Shown one piece after another: positions 11,131-20,838 of a DNA stretch of 29,711 nt. Source of the DNA: Gnetum montanum. Its lineage: Eukaryota > Streptophyta > Gnetopsida > Gnetales > Gnetaceae. The stretch spans positions 64,001 to 93,711 of the forward strand of contig MNCI01004747.1 of assembly GCA_015680685.1 (NCBI GenBank), given 5' to 3'. Below the pieces are notes generated by a model that did not search any database, was not told where the DNA came from, and saw only the letters and a list, made by a program, of their open reading frames with translations. Position numbers and translations under genes: made by a program. Within the stretch, counting starts at the first letter, position 1, and each line of letters begins with the position of its first letter.

Positions 11131-11650
11131 GAATTTATAAGAATCAACCTAGCACATGAGGAGCCCTCACCTATGCGTAATGGCCATGGCAATTACTACA
11201 CACGCGTAACATCCATTGCCACCACCGATGTAAGTAATGTTCACTGTAATGTTTATTGCCACCACCCTTGTAGGTAATGTTTACTATAACGTCCACCGCC
11301 ACCATCTGGCAAAGAAACGTGCAGCTCCCACCACGCATGTGTAGGTAATGGTTGTAAGAACATGCAATCATAAAAATGGCTGGGAACCATGCCTCATTAC
11401 CCATGTAACATCCACTACAGAATAATGACAATCTCCATCAAGGTAATGTGTAGGAAACAAATGTAGTTGCATAGTCAAAGAACATGGTTGATGGAGTGGC
11501 ACATCCACACTACAATGCCAACATCCAAGTTGCAACTCTATTACTGCCATAAATCCTCAACATGCATTCTTGTTACTGCTGCAAAAACAAAATTAAAAAC
11601 CAGAAAACATAACACTAGTATAGATCAAGGAATTGGATTCTTTAATTGCC
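11131..11650 (-). mobile_element. Candidate LTR U3 fragment on the minus strand
   Basis: This block is richer in GC than its surroundings. Read on the minus strand it has repeated gttac/gtaat motifs, a 40-bp tandem repeat, a 20-bp near-perfect palindrome (11177-11196) and then a TATA-like ttataaat (11140-11133) about 36 bp downstream. The layout resembles the LTR-like block at 4690-4920. No gag, pol or primer site is found next to it, so it may be a solo LTR or a fragment. Borders are uncertain. Confidence 0.35.
11207..11305. repeat. 40-bp tandem repeat, about 2.5 copies
   Basis: Units at 11207-11246 and 11247-11286 share the taa-start, the attgccaccacc core and the gtaggtaatgtt-like second half. 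A third, partial unit starts at 11287. The units differ at several bases. Confidence 0.8.
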
Positions 11651-12019
11651 ACCACATGGCTGCCTAGTAACAAAACTTGTGCCTCTAGTTTAAGTCTTTA
11701 GTACATAAAAGCTAATAATAATATAATAATAAACTAATACTCATCACTATAATAAACTAAAATACAATAAACTAAAACAAATTAAAATAACTAAAACAAA
11801 CATTAATTAAACACTAATTAAATAATTAATAATATATCATTAAGATTTAAAAATTACCAATTTTTGAGTTTAACAACATCAATCTAATTTTTCAAAGGTA
11901 ATTTATAGATTTTTTTCTAAAGTTAATAATAATTCATGAAATTGTATATCATAAATAGAGTAAATCTAAGAGCATACTATCAATTTTTCAAAGACTAAAA
12001 ATAAGTTAACATACATCAT
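11651..12019. other. Gene-free AT-rich stretch
   Basis: Very AT-rich sequence with runs of aataataat and taaactaaaa. No gene seen. Confidence 0.5.
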
Positions 12020-13870
12020 AACTAATCAATGTTCAAATATTCATAATTTAAAAAATGCATAATGACAAATGCTTTGACATACACAATAGTAAAAATGCAT
12101 CGTTAGATAAATTTTTTTACTACCAATATCTACACATGCTTTCTCCAAGGTTATTTTCTACAATTTATGTATAGTGAAAGCCTATGCTAATTTGAATGGT
12201 AGTTGATGAGATGCTTCACATATGATTAGTGGAATGGATACTTGTTGAGGATGTTCTTGATCATACGGTTTTCCAATGTAAGAGTCAAACTTAATGGTAA
12301 TATATGATGGTATATGTAGAGGTTTATAGTGTGGACTGTAAATTATTTTCTTAATGACTTCCAATGCCTCATTAACCAATCCTACTTTTGGTTACAGATC
12401 AATAGTAAGCATAACCCTTGCAATTTCATCGATAAATGCAACTCAATCTAGTTATGCTTCTCCGTCATCCTAGAATTTGACACCATTTGTGTTTCTATCT
12501 ACTATGCATCATGAAATTGGCTTTTTCAATTTTAGCAATGCCTTTTTATTATGCATATGCACCTTATTTTTTTGTATTAAACAAATGCACAAGATCCTCA
12601 AATCTATCTTGTCCATCTAATGTCAATGGAAGATCTATTCTTGAGCTCAAAAATTCATAATTAGTATCATTAATTTTTCCTTCTCGTATATTCATATAAC
12701 TTTTCTAAATCTTTGTTATTGTGGATCATTTCCCCTCTGTTGATACATAGCATCCAATAGTACAAGTGTATTGTATGCTAACCACAAATTTTTTACATGG
12801 ATATGAGATTATATGTATGATATATTATCTTTCATAGGTGGAAGTTCTACAAGATCTCCAATGACTATTACTAATCTACCAATCAATTATTTGGAAATAT
12901 TTCCTTAAGCCTTCTATCAATGTTGCTATGCAAATTGCAACCTATAAAACTCATTTTATCTATAACAATATACTTTATGTATTTATATCTATTCTGCAAC
13001 AATGTCAAGGTTGATGTAGCAAGTGTTTTGTACTTCCCAATTACAATCTTTAATATAGAATGCATTGTAGTTGCATTAATATTATATGCCACAACACCAC
13101 TAGGAGCAAGCATAAATAAGATGTTTTTTTCTTGGTGAGCAAGCTTTATTAAATTCTTTACAAATGGTATCAATTAGATATGATTTTCCTGTGCTCATTG
13201 TTCCTTAAATAATCTTCAATAGGGGATATACTCCATCAATTTCAAATTGCTACATATATAGGTGGCTGGTGATAAGCTTATAATGCTTCTTTTGTTTAAC
13301 TCCTAGGAAAGATAAGTCCACCTTATTGTAGTCATTTTCTAAAGGTGTTATTATCCCATGTAATCTATGGCTATGAATAAAAGATGTGGTAATCTTTGGA
13401 ATATCTTCTCTAAGATAACTAGTTGACCATTCATGTTGTCTATCTTGATCCCTTAATCCAAGCATTTCAAGTTTACTTTGTTTGAAATGAGTTGATGCAA
13501 GTGGATGTCAATTCAATATTTCAAAATTATATTCAATGTCATCCACTCTTTTTGGAATGATATCTTGGTACATCCTCTCTTTCTTGTAAGTACATTCAAA
13601 ATCTTCATTAAATGTATCCTCTTCTAATTCATATATGCATTGAACATTAATCCATGTTGGTTCAATTTCTTCATTGTTTCTTCCTAGATCACATTTTACA
13701 TATCTAAAAGGATAGTGTAGTAGCAACCATGCCTAATAATAATCTATCCATTTTTCCTCTCCTGTTGTTGAAGGTACTCTAAATCTAACATATGTTCCAA
13801 CAACAACTAGTTATGGTGGAGTCCTCCACATTGGTATCTCTTTCTTTATTGCCAACATCTACCTTTTCAA
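12020..13870 (-). pseudogene. Decayed PIF1/Helitron-type DNA helicase
   Basis: Superfamily 1B helicase remnant, read from about 13870 down to 12020. An N-terminal stretch (YVRFRVPSTTGEEKW near 13790, LLLHYPFR near 13720, LGLRDQD near 13460) precedes motif I, GTMSTGKS (13204-13181), which is a Walker A with M and S in place of A and G. Next come LAPSGVVAYNINATTMHSI (about 13110), YIVIDKMSFIG (motif II, DE changed to DK, about 12960), GDLVELPP (motif III, about 12865), SYITIKFDSYIG (about 12300) and AFTIHK followed by LEKACVDIG (motif V region, about 12150). At least one frameshift follows motif I, and several stops occur, including TAA just before it. Such proteins unwind DNA; in plants, relatives are the helicase half of Helitron RepHel or free-standing mobile PIF1 genes. 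No Rep HUH domain was found. Clearly inactive. Confidence 0.85.
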
Positions 13871-13986
13871 GAATAAAATGATAACATTTGATAAAGAATA
13901 AATGTAATGTTAGACTAATGAATTTAATTCTTAACCATCATTCACATTTATATTAAGGTGGCATAAAAACTATTATGACTTATGGA

Positions 13987-14175
13987 TTATAATTTTCATA
14001 ACCACAGGATTTAAATACTATAATTTTATTCTTGACATCCATTTCCAAGTATGCTGATTAGAAAGTAGGCTAACCATGGTATCCAAATACTATAATTTTT
14101 TTCTTAACACTCAAAGAGAGGTCATAGTTGTTGATGTTACATTTTTTTATGATCTCGTGACTATGAAAATTATAA
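13987..14175. repeat. Small inverted repeat enclosing two direct repeats
   Basis: ttataattttcata (13987-14000) and tatgaaaattataa (14162-14175) are perfect 14-bp inverted copies. Between them, 14009-14040 and 14081-14112 are 32-bp direct repeats (26 of 32 identical by hand count). The atgaaaattataat motif also occurs in the right arm of the foldback element near 10378, so this may be a small relative of that family. Confidence 0.6.
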
Positions 14176-14245
14176 TGAAATATTTTCTTTTAGATTTTAT
14201 CTTAAAATAAATCTAAAATTAAAATACAGTTTTCAAATATAAACA

Positions 14246-14286
14246 AATATTGGAAACTGTAAGTTATATCAAGGGTACATTGATGG
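14246..14286 (+). pseudogene. BTAF1/MOT1-like fragment, part 1 (before the LINE)
   Basis: In the frame that continues after the LINE, this short piece reads LETVSYIKGTLM and then joins the codons at 20178 (VSSVV, then KLNP). In plant BTAF1 the KLNP segment is preceded by a similar stretch beginning TVS. Matching sequence is not visible before about 14246; an aaaatacag at 14222-14230 could be a splice-acceptor relic or chance. Taken alone this piece would not be convincing. Its frame continuity across the LINE is what supports it. Confidence 0.55.
14271..14286 (+). repeat. LINE target site duplication, left copy
   Basis: aagggtacattgatgg here is repeated exactly at 20162-20177, on either side of the LINE. 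Sixteen bases without a mismatch is typical of L1-type insertion. The first A's are ambiguous because the right copy follows a poly-A tail. Confidence 0.95.
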
Positions 14287-14338
14287 CAGTTCTGGAGATG
14301 GGATGGCAAGCGGGACGTTTTACTGCACTGTGATAGGA

Positions 14339-14446
14339 GCAGAGGCAAGTGGGTCGGTCCATTGGGTGGATGCAAGCGGGATGGCCCACGGTGTAGATAC
14401 GAGCAGGATGGCCCAAGGCGTGGATGCGAGCGGGACGGCCCAAGGC
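14339..14446 (+). repeat. 27-bp tandem repeat at the LINE 5' end (about 4 units)
   Basis: Three clear units (14366-14446) encode VDASGMAHG, VDTSRMAQG and VDASGTAQG. The preceding 27 bp (14339-14365) is a weaker unit, AEASGSVHW. A further gatggcaagcgggac at 14302-14316 suggests the array began at the element's end. Confidence 0.85.
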
Positions 14447-15528
14447 TGGATGGTAGGAACAGCAGACACGACGAAGGCCAATGAGAAGCGGGAGACCAGA
14501 GACTTTGGTGAATCCTCCAAAGAAGGACCAGCACTGAGGATCAAAGTTCGGTGCCCAGACAGAGCCACTCTGGAAAGCTTGGAGCACAGCCTGATTGGTA
14601 AGTTTGTGTCAGAAGGGGCACAGCCTCGCTTGGATCTGATTTGGCGCTGGGCTCGGGCGACGTGGGGGTTGGATACGGTGACGGTCAAATGCCTGGCAGA
14701 CAATCATCTCCTATTTTGTTTTGCCTCCCTGGTAGACAGGGAAAAGGTGCTGGTGGGGGGACCTTGGTTCTATGGGGCTCGGGGCCTGGCTCTGGCATCT
14801 TGACACCCGGGGGCTCACCGTGACCCGACCCTGTTTGAACGGGCACTGGTTTGGGTACGGTTGTACGACCTCCCCCTCAATACTAGTCAACCGAATTCCT
14901 GCAATTGCTTACACAGTTGTTCGGCGAGTTTATCAAGTTCGATCATTTCATAGAGGTCATGGAACACATGGGGTTCATGTGGTTCTGCATGTGGAGGCCT
15001 CTTCAACCAAAGGAACAGATCGAGGCGTTAGTGCTAGACTCCGATCTCGGCAAGGAGAGGGTCCGCGTTCAGTTTGAAAACCTGTCGAGGACCTTGGCCT
15101 TGACGTGGAACTCTCATTTGGGGGGTGGCCCAGCCCTTCACGATCGTACCGCACACGCCCCAGAGGACGGGTGGCATTTCATCGGAAAAAAAGGATGAGT
15201 TGCCACCAGGAAATCGCTGGCACACAAGGGTGAGACAAGGCGTCCAGGGGGGAGGGGTTCGCAGGGATAGGCCTCCTAAGGAGGGTAGGACTCCAGGTCA
15301 AACCACAACAAATGGTCAGTCGCTAATTGACCCCGAAGGGTCGCGGGAAAAAGCTACGGCGGACTCAAGGGGGAAAGGCCTGGAGGAGATGGGACGCGAG
15401 GCCATGCTAAGCATGACAAGTAAGCCCTACTTTCATGCTCTGGTAGGTGATGGGGCTTTGTCTCCTGAGGGCCACCAAACGAAGAGGGCCCAAGCCGACT
15501 ACCTTGGGTCGTCGCACACCCCCGCCTC

Positions 15529-15561
15529 GGGGGGGGGGGGGGGGGGGGGGGGGAGGGGGGG
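15529..15561 (+). repeat. Poly-G tract 1 (25 G, A, 7 G) in LINE ORF1
   Basis: Twenty-five G's (15529-15553), one A and seven more G's, coding for glycines in the ORF1 frame. It has strong G-quadruplex potential on the plus strand. Length is error-prone in sequencing. Confidence 0.9.
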
Positions 15562-15818
15562 AAGGACCCTGCCGAGGGAGCTCTGTCACCGCCTCCAGTC
15601 ACGGACTGGATAAATACTAGCCGTGGGGCGGTGCAGCCCCGCTCCCCTCTAGGGGGAACGAGGCCAAGAAACGACCGAAGGACAGTGATGCCGCTGCCAG
15701 CGTTCAAGGTGGGGCGACTGGAAAACAACACTTGCTGATACAAGGCCACGCAGTTATTCGTTGATTTGGGCATGCAGCCCACACTCCAAGAGGTGTACCA
15801 AAGATATATGTCCCCATG

Positions 15819-18800
15819 AAGGTTCTATCATGGAACTGTAGGGGCTAGGGTACCCCATACAAACGACATACCCTGAAATGCATGGTGCGAGATGAGAGGT
15901 GTGATATTGTGTGTTTACAAGAGACAAAGCTTCAGTAGATAGAAGCCCAAGTGCTACAATGGCTGGGGTGGCACAGCCACCTGGTGCCTAGTAGGGGACG
16001 TGTGGGAGGCCTTGCGATCCTCACCAAGACGGACTCGTATGTCCAGGACACCTCTGATTGGTGCATTATGGTGCACTTGCCGAGGCCGGACATCTGGATT
16101 ACTAATGTTTATGGTGCTCAGGGGTGGCAAGTTTGCCTTCAGGAACTTGCGAGCATCGCGGGGCTTGTCCCCAGTGATGCTAGTTGGTTTCTGATCGGTG
16201 ACTTCAACCAAAGGCTCTACAGTTGGGAGAAATCTGAAGGCTCCATGGCGGAGCCCCTAGGGGCACCCGAATTTCACATGCTGCTACAATGTAATGACCT
16301 CACTGACATCGAAATCGTGGGGTGCAGGTACACCTGGAGCAATCGCCATCAAGGCACCACACAGGTCCAATCCTGGATTGACCGAGTGTGCGTTAGCAGG
16401 GCGCTACTGACTGACTAGGGTATCCACGCTTACGGGGGGTCCGAATGGCCTTTGACCACAGGGCTATTTTCTGCCAATTGGACAGTGACGTATTTCAATG
16501 CCCCTATCCATTTTGGTTCGAGCGCACCTGGCTCCGAAAGACGTGGCTGGGCACGTTGGTGCAAGACATCTGGCACGGATACCCGTGCTTGGGGGACCCA
16601 TGGGATTTCCTGAAAAATGGGTTAAAGACCCTAAAACAGAAAATTAAAAATCTCGACACTGAGGAAAAATATAGCTTCAGAGGAAATTGCTGCCGGGTTC
16701 AGGCTTAGCTGCAGGCAATTCAAGCTCAGTAGGAGCAGGGAGCGGACCACAACTACGAGTAGCTTACCCTCCAAGTGGAATTACAGCTTCTACAGTGCGA
16801 AAAGGAAGATTATTGACGTCAATGGGCCCGGGTGCAGTGGCTGAGGGCAGGGGATCGGCACACGAAATTCTTTTTCGTCGTGGTGAAGGAGCACCATGGA
16901 AATCGTCAACGTCCGTTGTAATGTCTCTTGTAGGGAGAGCAAACGCACCCCCTTTCAGGTGTGGACAGACTACTGAACTATTGGCAGCAGGTCTAGACAT
17001 GGCAGTCTACTGACTTGGTTTTTGTGCCTGTTCACAAGGCCCTGACCCAGGCTGATAATTCACGGCTGTTGCAACCCTTCTCACGTCAGGAACTTCGTAC
17101 CGCGCTACAGGAGATGCCTGCAAATAAGGTGCAGGGGCCAAACGGTTGGCCCATTGAATTTTTCCTGGAATTTGAGGACGTGTTGGGGGCAAACCTAGTC
17201 GATGCTTTCAATCACATGCTGGCATGGCGTCAAGTCCGCAAAGAAATTAATTTCTCCCACATGGTCCTGCTGCCAAAGATGGAGAAGCCCACTTCCCTAG
17301 GACATTTCCATCCCATCGGTGTCTGTAACTCACTTTTGCATTTATTTTCGCACATGCTCGTCGCTAGGCTTCGACCCCTCATGCCACGGCTGGTGGGGAA
17401 AAACCAGGCTGCTATCATAAAAGGCCACCACCTCCAAGACCAAGTCCTGCTGCTGCAAGAAATTCAGCACTCCCTCCGCGTTGCTAAATTCCCAGGCCTC
17501 TACATCAAGCTCGATATTACCAAGGCTTACAACTCCGTTAGTTGGGCAACCCTACAGAACGTACTGCTTGCAAAAGGCCTGGACAGGGACTTTATGGAGC
17601 TTTGCCTATAGATGCAACAGGGAGGGCGGTACTTCCTGGATATTGATGGGCACTTGTGAGGCTTCCATGGGACTGGACGTGGGCTGCGTCAAGGCGATCC
17701 CCTCTTCTCGCTCCCTTTTCTGGTGCTGATGGACCTCCTGCAAATCTATTGTGTGGAGGAGGGCGTCCAGGGACTGGATTTGCACAACATTCTCTGTCTC
17801 ATAGCCCACTAGGTGGACGATACCATGATCTTCATTAGGGTCGCTATGTCGTAGGTCAAGGCTTTAATGAGGGCGCTCGATCGTTTCCAGCGGGAAGTGG
17901 GACTGTAGACAAACACCGAGAAGTTCGCGTTGTATTTCACGCACACCCATCATTCGGTGCGTAGTAGGATTATTTAAATCTTGGGGATCCTGCCAGGTGA
18001 GGTGGACGATAAATATTTAGGCATCCCCATCCACAACTGGCACAGACGGTAAACCTGGCAGGCCCTCATTATGAGAATTCAAAAACGCACGACCCATTGG
18101 ACGAATCGTTTCCTGTCTTGTAAAGGGAAAATCATGTTGGCGGCCGCGGTGCTGGGGGCCATGGCTAGATTTGCTGCCTCAGTGGCCCCCTTGCCCTCTG
18201 GAATCGTCATGAAGATAGATACGATAATGTGCGACTTCGTGTGGTCGGGAGGACAAGGAAGAAAAAAGATGCACCTGGTGGAGTGGACCAAAATCGTGTG
18301 GCCTTGCAATGCCGTGGGGGTTGGCATCCTCCCTTTCAAGGTGGAGGCGACCTTAAGAAGGCAGAGGCTGATCTGACGGCTTTCCACCACGTTGGAAGAT
18401 CCCTCCCTCTGGGCGCAAATTCTGCAGTGGAAGTATAGGCCCTGGATGACGGTTGGTTCCGACTCCTTCATCTAGAGATAGCTATGTGCCCACGTTAGAT
18501 CATTGGGCAATGATTACAAGATCTCCCTACATCCTCGTCAGTACCTCCAGAAGTAGTTCTCGGCTGATCCACGCTGGATGTAGCTCTAGAAGGGAATCCT
18601 CCCAGACAAAATCAAGATGTTTGGGTGGCTGATCCTCCCCGTCCGGACATTATTGCAGTCTAGGGGCATGGCAATCAGTAACCATTTCCCCTGTGCAATC
18701 AAAATACTGAGACGTTACAACACTTCATGCATGAGTGCCATGTTACTAGACAATTCTGGCATATGGCCGGTCTCCATCCCCCAACTGTTTCTAGTAACTC

Positions 18801-18850
18801 GTCAACGCTAATAGCACTATGGATTCTGTGAAAGGCCAGAAATGAATGCA
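15819..18850 (+). pseudogene. LINE ORF2: APE endonuclease, reverse transcriptase, zinc-binding domain (many stops)
   Basis: Starts MKVLSWNCRG (15819), the usual beginning of the AP-like endonuclease. QETKLQ (near 15920), LIGDFNQR (near 16190), YTWSN (near 16330) and a frame-shifted FDHRAI (near 16448) mark the remaining endonuclease motifs; the family has SDH where F-D-H stands. Frame 2 then runs from about 16440 to 18700: linker VQWLRAGDRHTKFF (near 16835), RT motif A LDITKAYNSVSW (near 17515), GLRQGDPLF (near 17680), motif C VDDTMIF (17814) preceded by TAG, and KYLGIP (near 18016). Frame changes near 18705 into a zinc-binding stretch (HFMHECHVTRQFW near 18730). The catalytic D and DD are still coded, but about 20 in-frame stops rule out function. 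ORF2 normally nicks target DNA and copies the element RNA there. Confidence 0.9.
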
Positions 18851-19820
18851 TCTTTAAAGGCGTGGCCTTCTCTCCCCTGACTGTGTTATCTGGCAGGTTC
18901 AGGAAATTCTGGCATGAAATTATTACCGCGATGGACCTGCATACCTACCTCGAGCCACCCGTGACAGTTATTCAACGTCGCCTAGAGCTTTGGCACTGGG
19001 CCTCCCACATGAGGTGGACTCAAATTTTGCCTAGAATGGCCGTTGACCCAGAGCTTGACACCCATCCCTTTTACACAAATTGGTGCGAGGAGGCTACCGT
19101 GTTTAGAGGGCAGCAGATTCATATCATGGCTGCGTCGGTCGCGGCCACGATTAGGATGCCCTTCAGCGGTGCTCACATCCCCCTGTTGGCAGGTTTGCAT
19201 GCGGCCACTCTCGATTTCTTCCAGGGCCCCATCCCGAAGACGAACAATGGCCATATCAAGGGGATGGCCCTCTCGTCTGATTGGAAGGTGGCGGCGGAGT
19301 TGGTCAAACGCTACTTCATCCATTCCGGGTTGCACCACAAGCTGAATGGGGTGCACTTTAAATTCCTTTAATGCATGCACGACGACACCCCCATCGACCT
19401 CCCACTATTTCTCTGGGAGTCTTTGTGGAGGTGCCACCCTAACAGACATCCTGGGTTGATTCGTGCCTTGTGGTTGGCTAGCACTCCCTCCCTGCTAGCC
19501 CAACCTTCGGATCCTTAGGAGTCGCAAAAGCGAAAACGCCATGGGTCTAGTGAGGGGACCATGATCTAGCACCCTGAAGCTTCCCAAGAACAGAACCTGC
19601 TGAGACAGCCCTCTGAGGAGGACCCACCGACAAAAAATGATACTGCCACCAGGAACACGGGGGGGGGGGGGGGGGGGGGGGGGGCGCAGCTTCCGAACCC
19701 CCCTACTCAGTCGCTGATCTAGACGCTGCTTTGGATTGAGGGCATCCTCAAGGATCATATGACGGGCAACGCTCAGTTGATCGAGGAAAACCAACGCTGC
19801 CTTGCGACGGGGCCAGGATA
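18851..19820 (+). pseudogene. Unrecognised C-terminal extension of LINE ORF2
   Basis: In the same frame as the zinc-binding domain, coding sequence continues for about 320 codons. 18862-19371 is open for 169 codons (IQRRLELWHWASHMRW near residue 37, GLHAATLDFF, then ELVKRYFIHSGLHHKLNGVH near the end). After a TAA it continues with PIDLPLFLWESLWRCH, a basic QKRKRH stretch (19530), a glycine run from a 26-G tract, and ends at TAG 19818. All stops inside are TAA or TAG. I see no RNase H signature, which is what many plant L1 elements carry here. The GLHHKLNGVH to IDLPLFLWESL region faintly recalls plant transposon-associated domains, but I cannot name it. Confidence 0.6.
19659..19684 (+). repeat. 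Poly-G tract 2 (26 G) in the LINE ORF2 extension
   Basis: A pure run of 26 G's. The reading frame before and after it stays the same with this length. Confidence 0.9.
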
Positions 19821-20161
19821 GCCGAGGCCCAGCATGCACTTCGCCCAGGGGAATAATTCCACACAGAATTCCCCCAGAAGGTAGTCGAAGGTGGTCGGGG
19901 GGGGGGGGGGGNGAGGCCATCGGGGGTTGGGATGCCTTGTTTTGTCGCCTGTTTGTTTGGGGTTTTTGGCTTTTGCGCTAGGGGTGATGGCCACCTGCCT
20001 GCCTGCAGGGATGCCTGTGGCAGGGGGGGGGGGGCGGCTCCCCTAGGGGTCCTTTCTTTCTTGGTTGGTATGGGGCCAGCGACTCTGGTCCTCTACTCGT
20101 TTGTGTAGCTCCTTTCAAATTTTTTGGAATATAATTTTTCTCTTGACCTTTTCCAAAAAAA
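19821..20161 (+). other. LINE 3' untranslated region with two more G tracts and A tail
   Basis: Non-coding part of the LINE. It holds G tracts at 19897-19913 (with an undetermined base N at 19912) and 20023-20034. A T-rich stretch follows, then a short A run at 20155-20163 that merges with the target duplication. Confidence 0.75.
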
Positions 20162-20177
20162 AAGGGTACATTGATGG
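20162..20177 (+). repeat. LINE target site duplication, right copy
   Basis: Exact copy of 14271-14286, directly after the A tail. Confidence 0.95.
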
Positions 20178-20838
20178 TTAGTTCAGTTGTGTTACGTGTC
20201 AAATTAAATCCTATGATGCAACCACTCATGGCTTCTTTGAGGAGATAACAGGAAGAAATGTTTCAAAAGATAGCTACAGATGCATTAGCCAAAATCATAT
20301 TTCAGTGTGTTCGGAGGAAGCCAAGCCCAAATGATGAGCTTTTAAAAATTATGTTCTTTGTGTTTGCAGATGCAAGGGAAACACCACAGTTATCTGGTAT
20401 AAGTCCAAATGAAATTTTAATTGATGATAAAGATGAAAATTTTGCCAAGGTATCCAACAATCCATGAACAAAGTCAGACAATTTTAGTGGCTGAAGATAG
20501 GTCTACAAGTGAAGGCTTCGAAGTAGACATGGGGCAGAGTTGGCATTCAAATCTTTACATACTAATTCGCTGACTTCTTGTTTCATAAACTTCCTATGCT
20601 GTGGGATCTTATCATTGAGGTTTTGAAGCTAAGTTTTAGTAATGTTGTTGAAATTTTGGAAGGGTTACAAAATGTAAGTATTGCTGAATATAATGACAAG
20701 CCCCAATATTTAATAAATAATCTCTAGGTTGTGCATTCAATTGTAACATTCCTTGTAGAGCCACTTTAAATGAAGCTACTTACACTCCTACCCTAGAATT
20801 ATATGTTGTATAAAACATTCACACTTTTATGTCAAAGT
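20178..20838 (+). pseudogene. BTAF1/MOT1-like HEAT-repeat fragment, part 2 (between LINE and copia)
   Basis: BTAF1/MOT1 is a Swi2/Snf2-type ATPase that removes TATA-binding protein from DNA; its N-terminal half is built of HEAT repeats. Here KLNPMMQPLMASLRR, a TAA stop and QEEMFQKIATDALAKIIFQC (20208-20310) are followed by RKPSPNDELL (near 20318) and ETPQ (near 20385). Then come EDRSTSEGF (near 20495), GAELAFKSL (near 20532), KLPMLWDLIIEVLK (near 20588) and LINNL followed by VVHSIV (near 20715). LLTLLP and IKHSH, the latter after a 1-base shift (near 20810), complete the series. These are characteristic plant BTAF1 blocks in the right order. At least three frameshifts and several stops are present. 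No introns interrupt the matching region, so a processed copy or captured fragment is possible. It ends where the copia LTR begins. Confidence 0.85.
20834..20838 (+). repeat. Copia target site duplication, left copy
   Basis: aaagt directly before the LTR; the right flank has agagt (25830-25834), one transition apart. Five bases is the usual copia target length. Confidence 0.75.

Larger units (their letters stand above)
14303..15818 (+). pseudogene. LINE ORF1 (gag-like RNA-binding protein with DUF4283-type domain), frameshifted
   Basis: ORF1 proteins of plant L1 elements bind the element RNA. After the 9-residue repeats, translation of 14303-14803 shows a DUF4283-like core (LRIKVRCPDRATLE, SLVDREKVLVGGPWFYGARG near residues 148-160). 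A TGA follows where the family normally has a tryptophan codon (SWHP-like context). The same frame continues with ERALVWVRLYDLPL to about 14880, then shifts to 14905-15198 (GEFIKFDHFIEV, MEHMGF). The basic, low-complexity C-terminal part follows in 15125-15613, including a glycine run encoded by a 25-G tract, and continues to about 15800. I chose 14303 as the start because it is the first ATG in the frame of the domain. An upstream start beyond the element's end cannot be excluded. Confidence 0.8.
14287..20161 (+). mobile_element. L1-type (non-LTR) LINE retrotransposon, 5.9 kb, decayed
   Basis: A GC-rich insertion in AT-rich DNA, bounded by a perfect 16-bp target duplication and ending in a short A run (20155-20163, partly shared with the duplication). 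It contains ORF1 with a DUF4283-type domain and ORF2 with endonuclease, reverse transcriptase and a zinc-binding domain. The 5' end starts inside degenerate 27-bp repeats with only 16 bases before the first usable ATG. It may be slightly 5'-truncated, or the repeats may act as the 5' promoter region. Frameshifts and more than twenty stops make it inactive. It was inserted into the BTAF1-like fragment. Confidence 0.95.

Noticed and set aside
14303-14446. A host repeat protein encoded by VDASG units
   Set aside because: The repeats lie inside the LINE boundaries set by the target duplication and continue in frame into ORF1.
15354-15782. Long minus-strand frame with a proline run opposite the LINE ORF1
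   Set aside because: It is the complement of the poly-G tract inside a well-supported plus-strand element.
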